A stretch of DNA of 64,000 nt from Ophiosphaerella korrae (GCA_028456385.1 JALNQF010000063.1:62001-126000); one strand, 5' to 3'. Shown: positions 33,849-46,830, counted from the stretch's first letter. Numbers and translations: made by a program. Notes: a model not told the origin generated them from the sequence alone.

Positions 33849-34707
33849 AGTGAGGTGTGGAAGGGACTGCGTGCCGTATACGTGCAGTCACAAGTCGAAT
33901 TGTAGTACTGGCATCAAACAATGATGGCTAGGATAAAGTGATGGTGTGCAGGTCAGGCGGCGGGTTGTAATGTAGCTGGAAGGGATACACAAGAGAAGGG
34001 TGCTGGGAACCCAGCAGCCAGTGTACCCATAGTGAAATCAAGGAACAGGGTGAGGCAGGGTCGATCATTGACATTGTGAGGAAGTTGGCTGCTGGGTTGA
34101 CGGTGGTGACGCAACATGCTAGCCAGGGTCCAGCAAGGCCCGGCAAGGCTCAGCAAGGCTGAACGGCATCGCAGCCAATAACTGCTGTGTCCATGGAAGC
34201 AGCCAAAACGGTCGGTTACATGTATGGGTCATGTGGCGTAATCCTGGAAGAAGTACATCAACATCTTCGAGACGAGCGGTAGAGGCCTAGAATGGTATCG
34301 TTGATGTGTGTGTGCCGTGTTCTGGCTGCAAGGGCGCGTCGGTGTCGGAGGACGGAAGGGCGCGGGAGATGCTGGTCTCGCCACCACGCGATCGACTGGT
34401 GAGAAACATTTGTCTTGGCCCTCTCCTGACAGTTGTTGATGCTCATTACATTCTCCCTACACAAGCGTGCCCATCCCTCGACTTTCTCAGGATCACCGCA
34501 CTTTCTGGCCTGGTACCCTCCTTTGTATCTTTTCTTGCCCTCGTCCGTGCTGCCTTCCTGTCTCTGCATTTGTCTAGTCGACAACTTGATTTGTTCCGGA
34601 GCTTCCCCTTCCAGACCCCGTAAACATAGTCCACCACAAGAGAGTTGTTCACGCCGTAACTGAGCCTGCCGTGTATTGCTATCATCGCCGGTCTACCCAG
34701 ACAATAC
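33849..34707. other. Divergent intergenic region
   Basis: Shared upstream region of the thaumatin-like gene (-) and the fatty acid hydroxylase gene (+). A short imperfect repeat of AGCAAGGCC/TCGGCAAGGCTC-type units occurs at about 34131-34160. The stretch before 34708 is CT-rich, like a fungal 5' leader. No gene seen. Confidence 0.5.
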
Positions 34708-36001
34708 ATGTCTACGACCACAACAATGCCAGGCCGCACCCTCCCGACAATTCCTGTCGCCGAAGTACGATCACACAACAACGAGCAGTCGTGCTATGTC
34801 ACAATTGGTGCCAAAGTCTATGATGTCACCGACTTCCTCGACGGCCATCCCGGTGGCAGTGAGCTCATTCTCGAATATGCGGGCAAAGATGTCGAGGCCG
34901 TTTTGAAAGATGAGGTCTCGCACAGCCACTCTGATTCAGCATACGAAATCCTAGAAGAAAATCTAGTGGGCTTTACCGCAACAGAACCCATCATAAACGG
35001 CGCGACAAAGAGTACACACCCCGCCGAGATCGTCCCTCTGCCCCCGTCAGAGGCTGGTAGTGCCGAATTGAAGACCATGACGGGGAACGGCAAGCCACTA
35101 TACGCTGCGACTGGCATGTCTACTGCAGAGGATCTCTCGAAGGAAACCGATCCAAACAAGGACTACAAGGAGCACAGGTTCTTGGACCTGAATCAGCCAT
35201 TGCTGATGCAAGTCTGGAATGGTGGGTTCAAGAAAGACTTTTACTTGGAACAAGTGCATCGACCACGGCACTATAAAGGAGGCAACTCAGCCCCCCTTTT
35301 TGGCAATTTTTTAGAGCCACTGAGCATGACGCCGTGGTGGGTTGTTCCCTCCTTGTGGTGGCCTTGTGTGGCAGTTGGCACCACTATTGCCATGCGTGGA
35401 CTGAGCGTGCCCGCCACCGCTGGTTATTGGATGTTTGGCCTTGGATTTTGGACAATCATTGAATACGTCTTGCATAGATTCCTGTTCCATCTGGACGAGT
35501 AGGCCCCTAATCCCCTTTGATACCATACAGTTGATGCTCACAACTCTTAGGTATCTCCCAGATAATCGTGTAGGCATTACGCTACATTTCCTACTCCACG
35601 GTATCCACCACTACCTTCCTATGGACAAATATAGACTTGTTATGCCGCCAACCCTCTTTGCCGTGTTGGCAGCACCTTTCTGGAAGTTTGCACATGGCGT
35701 CATCTTCTGGAATTGGTACGCAGCGACTGCTGCGTACTGCGGCGGCATATTTGGATACACGTGCTACGACATGACTCACTATTTCCTTCACCATCAAAAG
35801 TAAGTCGTTGTATACAATTTACACGATCGCCCAGTTGACAGTTGCAGGCTCCCGGAATATTACCAAGAGCTCAAGAAGTACCACCTCAAGCACCATTTTG
35901 CTGACTACCAGAATGGCTTCGGTGTCACAAGTCGCTTTTGGGATTGGGTGTTTGGGACCGAGTTGGAGATGGGCCCAGCGAAGGTCATCAAGACGGCTTG
36001 A
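34708..36001 (+). CDS. scs7: Fatty acid (sphingolipid) 2-hydroxylase
   Basis: Three exons: 34708-35498, 35551-35799 and 35848-36001, with introns of 52 and 48 bp in frame, giving 397 aa. The N-terminal cytochrome b5 domain has the haem motif HPGG (His about 47) and a second haem histidine near residue 72. The C-terminal fatty-acid hydroxylase domain has the di-iron histidine clusters HRFLFH, HFLLHGIHH, HYFLHH and HLKHH between membrane segments. Size and order match Scs7/FA2H of the endoplasmic reticulum, which adds the alpha-hydroxyl group to the N-acyl chain of ceramides using b5-delivered electrons. Start chosen at the first ATG after a stop; it is followed by a short Thr-rich leader before the b5 fold. 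Confidence 0.93.
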
Positions 36002-36504
36002 GCCCAAGGCATATCGACGCAGACTGCATAGTACCTAGGTAGACGGGATTTTGACGTCGCTCACTACGAAGTTTTGGCATAATACTTAATGATAATTGCA
36101 CGTGCACACAAAGGCAGACTCGAAGTGAATGACTCAGCCGCAACGGCACGTGATGTTTTGCTCGCTTAGTCATACGTGCTGATTGTCTGCCTGCCGACAA
36201 CCTCCAAATTCGCATCTCCAGCTTCTCGCCGCCACACCATCACCACAAGCACAACACACTGTGGGCGACGACACAGCTTCGATCAAGCACAAAATAGTCG
36301 AGCGCGAGTTGGTGCCGGACAGTCAAATCGTCACTACAGAACACCGCCTGCAGTGACAGCTGTCTACGCATCCGCCAAGCACTGGAATTGATCGCACCCA
36401 CTTATCCGCACCCACAGCTCGCCACAACTACTCACACTTCACTGTCATTGCGTCCACATACGCACGAGAAAACTCATCGCTACCTAGCTAGGACACGATC
36501 CACA

Positions 36505-38425
36505 ATGTCTACCGTCAACGCCGTCGAGACGCTCCTTGAGGAGGCCGCGCGCGAAATCGAGAAGAAGGCCGAACGCCGGATGAGCAACGACTCCCGCGAT
36601 CATAACAGCCGACGCGAGGATCGTACTCGTAACCACGACAGCGATCGTGACCGTAGCCGCAACAGGCCCTCGGCGTCAGGCCGCCATGATCATCGAGAGC
36701 AGGATAGGAGCAGGAACCGTCATCGTGAGTTTACTGGAGATGGGCGTCGCAGTCGTGATGGCAATCGGCCAAGAGATGGAAGTAGGCCTCGATCAAGCAA
36801 AGGTGCTGACAACACAGAAGAAGATCGTGATAGGTATCATCGTCGTAGCAGCTCACGCGATCACTACCGTGGCCGTCGACCTATGGATGGCGGTGACTAC
36901 TACAGCCCCAAGGGACGTACTCGCTCTCGCTCCCGCTCCCCACGCCGTGATCGCGATCGTGATGACAAGTACCGTGATCGCGTTCGCGATAGGTCTCCTG
37001 ATCGCCGTGGTGGTAGAGACCGCCGTGACAACCGTCGAGAGAAGACCGCGACGCCAGAGATTACTGAAGACGACCGTGACAAGCGCACCATCTTCGTGCA
37101 GCAGATTTCTCAGCGCGCCAAGTCTCACCACCTGCGTGCCTTCTTCGAAGAAGTTGGCCCTGTCGTTGCCGCAGAGATCGTCAAAGATCGCGTTACTCTG
37201 CGTTCCAAAGGGTAAGACCCATGCCACTCATGATCACATATGTGCTAACTTGCCCTGCAGCGTTGGGTATGTTGAGTTCAAGAAGGAAGAATCTGTTGCC
37301 CAAGCTATTAACATGACTGGCCGGAAACTCAAGGGCGTTCCCATCATCGCGCAGCATACCGAGGCCGAGAAGAACCGTGCTGCTCGACCTTCTGAAGGCG
37401 GCCCTGTCGCTGGTCTTAACGGTGCACCCTTCCATCGCCTCTACGTCGGTAACATCCACTTCAGCGTCAGCGAGGCTGACCTCAAGTCGATCTTCGGGCC
37501 TTATGGTGAGCTTGAGCAGATCATTCTGCAGCGCGATGAGCTAAACCCAGGTCGCTCCAAAGGCTATGGTTTCGTGCAGTAAGTTGTTGAGCATATAAGA
37601 GACAAGAGATTTTGCACTAACACCATGATAGGTACCTTGACCCCGCCCATGCTAAGGCTGCTCTTTCAGAGATGAATGGCTTCGAGCTAGCTGGACGCCA
37701 GATTCGCGTAGGTCTTGGAAACGACAAATTTACTCCAGAATCCACCGCCAGCCTCCTTCGCACTTTTAACCAGCAAGCGCAGACTTACCAGGGATCCGCT
37801 TTCAGTGGTGCTGGCGGTCGTGGCGCCTACGCTGGTGGTTCTGGCGGTGTCTTCGACCGTGCTCACGGCAAGGATGATCGTGGCGTGAGTGGCGCTTCGG
37901 CCTTGGACGACACTGACGTCGCCGGGGTCAACTTCAAGACCTACGACCGCAGCAAGTTGATGAATGCTTTGGCCCGTCGCGACGCACCCGAGTCTACTGT
38001 CCAGGGTGCACAGCCGGTCGCGGCCAAGCTTCAAGCTCCTGTTGTTGAAGCACCCATGGCCTCCAAATGCATCAAGATCGAGAATGTTTTCAATGCTGAC
38101 GAGTGAGTCCCCTAGCTGGCCTTAGTTAGACGAACAGTTGCTAACTGTATGCAGAGAGCAGAAAGCCTTTGGCAACAACTGGGTCAAAGCCCTCGAGTCA
38201 GAGATCAAGGTCGAGTGTGACAAAAAGTACGGCAAGGTTGTTCACCTCGCTGTTGACGCCAACACCGACGGCGATGTCTACGTCAAGTTCGATTCAGTCA
38301 CGGGCGGAGAGAAATCTCTTCAGGGTCTCAATGGCCGCACCTTCAATGGCCGTCAAATCCGTGCCTCCTATGTCGTGGATAAGATCTACAACTCTCTCTG
38401 GGGTGCTGCAGCCAGCAAGTTCTAG
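36505..38425 (+). CDS. rsd1: RBM39/Rsd1-type splicing factor with three RRMs
   Basis: Four exons: 36505-37211, 37261-37578, 37632-38102 and 38155-38425, with introns of 49, 53 and 52 bp all in frame, giving 588 aa. Residues about 20-190 are an Arg/Asp/Ser-rich (RS/RD) region. RRM1 starts near residue 195 (RNP2 TIFVQQI, RNP1 VGYVEF). RRM2 starts near residue 294 (RNP2 LYVGNI, RNP1 KGYGFVQY). A Gly/Ala/Arg linker leads to a C-terminal RRM of the U2AF-homology type (about 490-588) ending in a conserved Trp-Gly region. This is the order of CAPER/RBM39 and fission yeast Rsd1, nuclear factors that link U1 and U2 snRNPs at the branch site. Introns within the RRM coding region are normal. Confidence 0.9.
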
Positions 38426-39541
38426 AGCATGACCTAGAAGGTACGTGAATCGCTGATGACTCTGCTCCTGGGGTAGCCGCCACTGCCTCAGGCACCGCTC
38501 CCCTAATTTTGCGCAGCATCGCGGTGGACTCAACGATATCAGTTCTAGATTATGTATACATGGATCGCATTGCTGGGTTGGATACAAACAGGGCTACCGC
38601 TCGACTGGATCACCTTATACCCCCATTGGAGGATGTCTCTACTCTGGACACACCTTATCCCCGAGACTGGATGAATGAAATTTAAATGGTATGCCTTTTC
38701 GACTGCACTCAGCCTACTTGACCTCACATGTCCTCATTAGGTTCCTGTGGATGGCTTGCCTCAGCAGACCTCATGGAATTGGTTTCGAATGGAGAGGATA
38801 TTGGCCACTAATAGTGCATAGTACCAGCTCAGCTTCTCGATCGTACCAAAGTGAGGTCGGATTGAATTATGGAATGGAAAATTAATAATTAACAATTCCC
38901 TTGTGCGTGATGAGTATGCAGATGATACCAACGTTTGTCCTTCCTCAGACGGCAAACCTTCCAAAGCTTAATGGCCCGGTTCTATAAACTCTTATAACCT
39001 ACAGCAAAATCCTTCTCTATCCTCCACGCCCCGCGCATACCTAAACCAAATTACAACGCACTACATTCCGTTAAATCCACACATGTTACACACACTTGCC
39101 CTTGCTCCCCTCGTCTACCTTCAGCCTTCCCCAGCCAAACCGAATCCATATCGTGAGACCGCGTCTCAATCCCAATGCCGCCCAACATGGTCGACATCAC
39201 CCACCGCTGCAACTCATGCGGCGCCACGTCTCCCCCCGCTTTTCTGCACGCCCTGCTTCGATGCAGCCTTGGTATCATTCTGCACCTGCACCTCGGCGGA
39301 CCACGGAACCGTCCATGTCGGTAGCTTACATGTCGACGTCGAGGTAGTTTTAGCATGGATGCTGCCTACGTGGCGCTGTTTGTTCGTACGCGGCGTTGGC
39401 GGTGGGCTTGGGGCTTGGATCTGGGGTGTGTAGGGTTTTGTCGTAGGGTTTATGTTTATGGTGCTTGTGCGTCTAGTTTAAGGGGGATTTGGGGTGCGGG
39501 TCCCTTCCCGCCTCCCCCCCTCCCCCCTACCCGGAGGAGAG

Positions 39542-39581
<40 letters not shown>

Positions 39582-40064
39582 CTGGGAGACATGTTTGGGG
39601 GTGTTGCTGTATGCTCTGCGTGGGCGCTGGCAAGTGCGAAGAACACGTATGGGCTGTTGAGAGGGGGGAAGGTGGATTTTAATATATGACGGGTAGAGTT
39701 GCTATTGGCTTGGGGAGGTGGAGCGTTGTCACGGACGGTTGTTAACGCAGGGGATTGGTCGAAACACGTGGTTGTGTGGGTGGACTCGGTCGGGAGAAAG
39801 ACTGACGGGGGGACAAAGAGTAGTAGCACGGCAGGCTTTTGGCCATGTGTTCCTTGCAAGCAGTCTCCCGCTGACAAGGTGTCGACTCGTCGAAATAGCC
39901 ACTACAATCCTTCCGCCAGTCTACAAGACCAGGCACAATACCAGCTAGCCCCCAAGGCGCGCCACGTTCTAAACCCATAAAGTTACACCCTCTATCTAAC
40001 TCTCTAAAAACATTCAAATCAGCCTTTCCTCACCCTTCTCCCTGCCCCCCCCCCCCCCCCCTTC
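38426..40064. other. Intergenic with low-complexity tracts
   Basis: No gene supported. Contains a (GA)n run at about 39543-39578 next to C-rich runs (39508-39530), and a C17 tract at 40045-40061. Frames here are translations of these low-complexity tracts. Confidence 0.55.
39543..39578. repeat. (GA)n microsatellite
   Basis: About 17 uninterrupted GA units. Confidence 0.9.
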
Positions 40065-40427
40065 CTACTTATCCTTATCCTTATCCTTCCCCTTCCCCTT
40101 CCCCTCCTCAGCACCTCCCGAGGGCAAACTAAACGTCGACCCATCCTCCAAGAAAAACGTAATCCCATCAACCGCATGCGTCGAAACAGGCTTAATCCAC
40201 TCCTCCTGCTCCTTTGCATATTCGACCTTGGTCTCCTGTTTGGTGTGCAGGGGCACTTGCAGGGTAGCAGGCTCCTTGCCCTTTGCTGATGATGATGACG
40301 ACGAAGCCTCCGAGACGGGCGGAGTAGTCTATGAGATCAGTTTTAATATAAAATAAAAATAAAAATTCAATGGCAATGATAAAAAACTGCTCACCTCCTT
40401 CTTTGCGTCGTTGGTTGATGCGGACAT
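40065..40427 (-). CDS. Small conserved-looking protein of 98 aa, unknown
   Basis: Two exons, 40427-40395 (11 codons) and 40328-40065, joined across a 66-bp intron (GTGAGC...CTCATAG) in phase 0. The product has a Thr/Ser-rich N-terminus, then a compact segment with EYAKEQEEWIKP and VDGITFFLEDGSTFSLP. It ends in a Gly/Lys/Asp tail of repeated Lys-Asp units. No signal peptide or membrane segment, so probably cytosolic or nuclear. The middle looks like a conserved fold with a pair of beta strands, but I do not recognise a named family. An AC-rich leader just upstream fits a fungal promoter. Confidence 0.65.
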
Positions 40428-41540
40428 ATTTGTGTTGAATCTAATTTGCGGGTAGGGTGTAGGTAAATGTGTGGATTGGCTTCTGGTGTGGTTGTGTACG
40501 TGCGTGTGTGTGGCTGGATTTATGGTGGATGTGTGGCAGGTATGTGATATCAAGAATGTATAACACGGTTGTGAAGGCGGCTATATATATACTTTTTGGT
40601 ATGACAGATATGCCAGGAACAGTCAGAATTTTTGAGTAACAAACCCATCGTCATACCCAGAGCCATCATTCGTAGAGTCAACTTCATCTACAAATTTGAC
40701 TTCACATACCGAATCAAAACGCTGGATACTGGCGCACGGTGCGTGAACACCAATAATGATGAAGAGTCAATGGGAACGATACCGCGCAAACACGCAACAC
40801 GGAAAAAGGCACTATTCAACTTTATTTTGGGGTTCTTTATTAATTACAACTACGAACCAGCTGTATACATGGGCCAAGAAGGTAGTATAGACGCCTGGCA
40901 AATGGTGAAAGAACGGATATCTAATGTTCTCCTAGCGAAAGCTCGATGCTTTGCCTACAAAGTTTTGTGCTACATGACTACTGTGGAGAGGTGCTGTGCG
41001 TGGGTGAAGTGTCTTGGGTGTGGAGGGCTGGGTTTGGGTACCGTGCTGAGTTTGGGCCGTGCCGACTATGTCATGCTTGTGGGGGGTGGGGTGACAATGG
41101 TGAAAGCACGAGGAAGGCCTCGAGGAAGCAAGACCGTGCTAGAGCCTTTGTATAGCGATGCTCAAGTCGGCACGTAGAGGACAGAACCTGTTGTCGTGTC
41201 CTAACGGTTCGGTATGATAACGGAATATGTTCGAGATGGCGTCAGGGCATGTCCATTCACCGTGCTCGAGCATTGACGGAACCTATCGTACCGAGGCCTT
41301 TGCCGCTAAACTACACGGTCAGGCCTTCAGCACAATAAATTTCTTCCTCTGGGCTGGCGTGTTGGGGGAGGTGGACGAGGGCTAAGTCGTATGCTTTTAG
41401 CCATGAGCCAGACTTACGTCCCATAACAGAGACATCCAGCTCAAGACCAAACCGCATGCGAAAGTACAACGCAGGGGGGAGGGGAGGGGAGGAGAGGGGA
41501 GGGGAGGGGAGGGGCAGGGGCAGGGGGGTTAGTCGGACCT
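40428..41540. other. Intergenic, no gene supported
   Basis: A 181-codon plus-strand frame (40632-41177) begins at a non-ATG codon and has no motif; I treat it as chance. A run of GGGGA/GGGGC units lies at about 41474-41527 just past the importin gene. Confidence 0.5.
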
Positions 41541-44467
41541 TCAAGCCATGATGCCTGTATTGCCACCTGTAGGTTTATGGTTAGCGAGATGAAAAACGTG
41601 TGCAAAACATGTCGAAATCAAAAGAGATTGTGGGAACATATGTTGCAAAACTTACCAATTTGACGTTTAATCGATTCGCGAGCCCATCGAGCGGTGTCGC
41701 GTGTCCGAGTGTTGAAATCCTGGTTGGAACGAGCTTCCCTCGCCATTGCGGTTAGGTGATCATGGCGGAATTGCTCCCTGAACTCGCCGTTCGGAAACGA
41801 TTCCGCAAGGTCGCCAATGACACCGCACGCTGAGCGTAGAAGACCTTCGGTGTGGTTGCTGTCCTGCTGGATGGTGCGCAAAAGCTCGAAGATTGAAAGC
41901 ACGTATGGAGCGATGAGGTTAGACTTGTTGCTGACTCTCATGGCCACGATGCAGCCATCCCATGCATCTGTGATGCCCTCTCGTAACGATGTGATGTATT
42001 CAATCATCTCGTAGTTGCCTTCCGTGGTAATTGCGACTTGTCCAGCTTGTTGGAGAACCTGGGCAACGACTGGCAGATAGGGCTCGAAAGCACCGTGGAT
42101 GGCATTGGCGATATCGGCAAAGGTTGTGAGGATGGCGGGCTTGAGCTGATTGCCAAGGGCAGGGCTTCGAAGATCGTTAAGAAGAGCGTTCATGAACGTA
42201 TCGCAGTGAGGCTGAATAGCTTCATTCAGAGCTCGAGTAATGTCGCCGACGAGTCCGATGGCCGTGGAACAAGTGCCGGGCGATTCTTGGTCATTGAGAG
42301 CGTTGTACAGGAATGGTGCGAAAGCGTCCATGTACTTTTGGAAGTCTTCTTCCAAGGCATTGGCGACCGCTCCAACAGCTTGAAAGATGGTGTCTGGCAC
42401 GCTGGACTTGGCAGGTAGCCTTTGCAACAGATTAAGTAGGATCTGCATGATACGATCTGTTTGAGGCCTCACATCGCCCTCCAGTCGGTTCACGGTAGCG
42501 ACCACGACACTAGCCAAACTAGTCTGCATTTCTTCAAGAGTGAGCTTGTCCTCGACACTGACAACTTGTTCTTGGAGCGCGATGGACTTCTCGAGGCGGT
42601 CCAGGATGACGGTGAGCAATTCACTGACAAGAGGCACGCTTTCGCCACCAGCGTTCATGACAAAAGTACATAGCACCTCGTAAGCTGCAGTTCGCAGTAG
42701 ATTATCAGCATCGGCACGCTCAGTAACTGTCAATAGATGCTGCACACTCTGTGCGAAATGTGGAGTCAACGGGTTGGACTGGCACCCTGGCTCGCCCGCA
42801 AATCTGTCTGCCACGTTCGTCAACGACCAACAGCAGGATGCCGCCATTTTAGGGTGGCTTGCCAATCCGTTAAACAGAGCAGCTACAAGGGGGGGTAGAT
42901 GTTGCTGTGCGTCGATTGCGCTAGGCACAGCCTCGCAGATGCGGCCAAGAGCATATGCGGCATCATCCTTGACATGGACGTTCTGGTCGTCCATCATCCC
43001 AATAAGGGTGGGCAAAGCCTGCTTAACAATGGGTTCGAGCACAGCCTCCTCGGGGCCTTCCATGATGGCTCCGAAGGCGGAGACGGATGCGTCTCGGTAA
43101 TGCCAGTCTTCTGAGCGGATGTACTTTTCGATAAAGGCAAGAACAGGGGGCATGACACCACTACCAACGCACTGTGCCCACAGTTGCAGGCACTGGTAGG
43201 CAGCATGGGCTGTGTTGTACTCATTTTCATCAGCGTCCTCATCCTGCTTGGCAAGCAGCTCAAGCAGCACTGGAACAACTTCCTGTGTTGCTACACGGGC
43301 GAAGTTGAAATATTCCCGGAGCTCGGTGGAGCCTTCCGCTTGTGACTATTGACAAATCAGACAAATGCTCAAACGTTCAAAGAAGGGCACGTTGACGACG
43401 GCCAATTCTTACCTGGGTGTTGTCGTCCTCAATTGTGATTTCTTCCTCACAGACTGTGCACCAGAACTCGATAGCCAGCTTGGCCACGTCCTCTTCTTCG
43501 CTCTTCATGCCCTGGATGGTGAGGCCAAAGAGAGCCTTTTCCATGTAGAAGCGCATCTTGTCGTAGTACAGGCCCATGATGCGGTTCAGGCAGCCGTATG
43601 CGCCTTGTTGTATGGAAGTGTCGGTGGCTTGTGTGGCTTCACAGATGACCTGCATGATGTAATTGCGCTCGCCCTCGTTGTCGAAATTGGAGCGGACGAA
43701 TTCGATCGAGTCGCTGAGTGCGTTGATGGCAGCCATGCGGACTTCATCGTTGGGCTCCTCTTTGCGAGCACCCTGGACGACGGCAGTCAGGATGGCATTG
43801 GAGTGGTGAGCCAGGGCCTCCCGCAGGTCGCCATCGTCAGTATCACAGATGAAGCCGATTGCGGTCAGCGAGGCCTGCTTCTGGCTGTCTGTGCCCTGTC
43901 CTACGCTCTCGACCAGAGCAGGCATGAGCTCTGGCCATTGATTGCGGGGTATTTCGATGGCGGCGATGGAAGCGACGAGGAGGGCCGTGGCATTGCCGAC
44001 GGCCTTTGCAGGCGTAGACAGGGTGCGCAGAGCCAACTGCTTGACCTCCTGTCTAATGGTGGCGTCGAGGTTGACCCAGCGGTCCTGCACCTTGCGTAAC
44101 CGGTCATATTCGCGGGCGGTGAACGCGTTCTTCAGGGCAAGGGCGGCGGCTTTGCGGTTGTTGACGTTGGCTTGCTCGTTTGCGAGCTCACCGCCAAGCA
44201 CCTGGAGGTATTGTGGCTAGAGGGGCATCGAATTAGTGGACATTTTCCAGCACGGGGCACTTGCAGCCTTTCGTGTGGCGGCGGTGGAGGGGGGGGGGGA
44301 CTTACGAAGTTCGAGTCAGCAGCGGCCGAGAGGCTCTGCTCGGCGCTGTTGCGCGTGTTGGCATCTGCAGACAGTTAGTCGAGGGGTGCACAAGCTAGGG
44401 GCCTTGAGGGAGGGCAGCAGGACGCACCAGGGGAAAGAGTGCCCTCCAACACCTGGTTGATGTCCAT
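41541..44467 (-). CDS. kap95: Importin subunit beta-1 (karyopherin beta)
   Basis: Five exons: 44467-44428, 44364-44306, 44216-43413, 43345-41656 and 41566-41541. The introns (63, 89, 67 and 89 bp) are all in frame, giving 872 aa; yeast Kap95 is about 860. It opens with MDINQVLEGTLSPD and the importin-beta N-terminal domain. Tandem HEAT repeats run throughout, including the acidic segment KQDEDADENEYN that corresponds to the acidic loop, and it finishes with KRQ near the C-terminus. It carries the importin-alpha/cargo complex through the nuclear pore and releases it on Ran-GTP. The last exon of eight codons is inferred; reading through the donor at 41655 would instead add twelve residues (stop at 41618). 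Confidence 0.93.
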
Positions 44468-45474
44468 AATTGCACGAGGGTGTGGCAGGCAGGCAACGAG
44501 GGGGGGGGAGCAGAGAGGCGGGCGGACAGGTAAAGGTGCCGTCGAGGCTTGTAGCGGGGTTGCTAGTGCTGAGGCAACAGGAGAAGGGAGCGAGGGGGAA
44601 AGAGGTTGAAGTTGCGGTGGGTGCGGTGGGTGCGGTGGGTACGGAGTAGGGAGGGAATTTGAAGCGAAGCAGGTCGAGCGCAGACAGGGCTAACTACCAA
44701 CACGTGAATTATTGTTTCCTCGACAGCTGTGCCCCACGGCGAGGTGACGGGGTGTGTACAAGCGACGACGGCGAGGGCGGGCTCGGGGGTGCAGGCAGGG
44801 CGCGAGTGGAGAAGAGTCGAGTTGCGGCGGTTGAGGATGATTTCTTTGCTTCACACTCGACTGCCCGCGACGGCCGAATTCAGGTTCCAGCAACTTCTGC
44901 AGGCAGCTCTCGCTAGGCGGCTGTTGCCCAGTTTGGGGAAGGGCGCAGTGGGCAGGGCACAATGGGCAGGGCACACGGATTGGCTCGCTTGGGGCGTGCC
45001 TTGCCCACCCCAGATGGAAGCATGAGCTCCCGCTGCAGCCTGGACGACACCATTCCTGAGCATCTGGGCACATGGCTCCCGCGGGCCTGGAATGCGACAC
45101 TGGAGGCGGCGTCTGGCAATCCAGGACAGAGGACGCGGCCGGCGCTCTGCGCGCGAACCACGGCCCATCTTGCCGCTGCTTGCCCCTCGCACCACAGCAC
45201 TGCGGCCGCCGACCAGGCCGCCGCTGGCCTCCCGGGCATCACATGATCGCCCCATAGACCACGGTCGCTAGGCAAGTGGGGGGCCCGGAGAGATAGCCAA
45301 ACGCCTGCCTGCAGCGCCGGTTCGCTGGTGCGCAGTATTGCCGCCTTGCCGCGTTGCTTGGGGACGGCGCAGCGTGCTTCTCTCTGGCCTCGCTCTTTCA
45401 GTCACCACCCACCACCCCGCCTTCGCGCCTGCGCACCTCCACCCTGGGCCTGTGCCACCCGCCCTGTCAGCGAC
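44468..45474. other. Divergent promoter region, GC-rich
   Basis: Between the importin beta gene (-) and the F-box-like gene (+). G-rich repeats (GTGCGGTGGGTGCG type) occur at about 44614-44642. Overlapping frames on both strands at 44659-45255 reflect the high GC content and are not supported. Confidence 0.5.
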
Positions 45475-46485
45475 ATGGCCCCCCAATCCTCAGCGACAAC
45501 AACAACAACAACGACAACAACAACGACAACAACAACGACAATAACAACGACAACAACAACAATAACACCGCAATCTCGCTCGCGGTCTGCCTCGCGGAGC
45601 TCCTCCTCGTCTGATACCGCCATGCTCGAGCCCCAGTCGCCCAGCCGTCCAGTGCGCCTGCGAAGCCGCTACCCCTCCACTCCCTCCGCCATGGCCCGGC
45701 CACCGTCACCCGATCCCTCCTTCTCGCTCCTGCTGTCGCTGCCCAGCGAGCTCCGCGAACGCGTATACTCATTCGCCCTCACATCGCCCTTTCCTTTCTG
45801 GTGGCCACACCAGGCGCCTTTGCAGCACCACGTTGGCGTCAACCTCCTGCGCGCCAGCAAACAGGTCTACGAGGAAAGCGTCTCCATCCTGTACTCCTCC
45901 AACAAGTTCCTCTTCACCCACCCCTCGGACTGCAACATCTTCCGCGTCGTTGCCTCGCCCGCCTCGGAGAACATAACAAGCGTCTACTTCCGCATTCGCG
46001 AAAAGGACCTGCGCCTGTGGACCACGTATTTGAGCAGTAAGAGCCTGGAGAGGAGCCTCATGATCGACCTGCCCTACCTGGAGAACCTGTGGATACTCAT
46101 GCCATGCGGAAGTATGGGCACGCCGGCAATGCTGGGCCAGCTCGGACACGGGGCATTGGGCATGCAAGGAGCACCCGGACTGCCTCCCGCTGTCGCCGTC
46201 CAAGTCCAAGCTGTCCACAACGCCCTCGGCCAGCAGGTCCACGCCCTCCAGCAACAAGTGCAGAGCCTGGCGAATGCCGTAGGGGGACCTAGCATGGGAC
46301 CAGTGGGACATCATACCCAGGCACTGCCGCTGCCGCCGCCGCCACCGCCTCCTCCCATGACCTTTGCCCAATTCCAGCACGCTCATCACCACCTGCATAT
46401 CCACCCTCAGCAACAGCCCCTCGCTCCTCTGGTTCCCTTGAACCCCATGCATGCCAACCCTCATCTCAATCCTCACCCTCATCCT

Positions 46486-46529
<44 letters not shown>

Positions 46530-46830
46530 TCCCCATCCTCATCCCCACGCTCTCTACACCTCCTTTCTCCGCTTCGAACGCGAAATGGGCGTAGAATCTC
46601 TCTGTCTCTCGCTCCAAGACACCCGCCACAAAGATACCACCGTCAAAATCGTCTGCATTATGCGCGTCCCCAAACGCGAAATGGAGCGCCTCTGCAGGCT
46701 GTACCCCGACGAGCTCGAAATCGACCACGCCGGCGATGCCAGGACCAAATTCCGCAAGCTGCATGGCGCTGAAGTCAGCCTCGAGATCAACGGCTATGAA
46801 GTGCCCGCCACACAGCCTGTGCAGATCTGA
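45475..46830 (+). CDS. F-box-like (2EXR/DUF7730-type) protein with Thr-run and His-Pro repeat
   Basis: Intronless, 451 aa from ATG 45475; the open frame continues upstream without ATG. After the start there is a threonine run encoded by ACA/ACG units, then an Arg/Ser-rich stretch. The family motif LLSLPSELRERVYSFAL follows, then LLRASKQVYEESVSILYSSNKF, the second signature of this F-box-like group. The middle has a Gln-rich helix, a Pro run, a His-rich stretch and about 15 His-Pro dipeptides encoded by a CCTCAC hexamer repeat (about 46466-46548). A conserved C-terminal part follows. The role is probably scaffold or adaptor; the low-complexity insertions may vary in length between strains. Confidence 0.78.
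46466..46548. repeat. (CCTCAC)n coding minisatellite
   Basis: Hexamer repeat encoding alternating His and Pro, with a few ATCC variants at its edges. Confidence 0.85.

Noticed and set aside
36647..37582. 311-codon plus-strand frame within the RBM39-like gene
   Set aside because: Alternate frame of the Arg/Asp-rich repeats; the RRM motifs are in the other frame.
40632..41177. 181-codon plus-strand frame
   Set aside because: It begins at a TTG codon, has no motif, no signal peptide and no splice support, and the encoded composition is irregular.
43365..44099. 244-codon plus-strand frame
   Set aside because: Antisense of the importin beta HEAT repeats.
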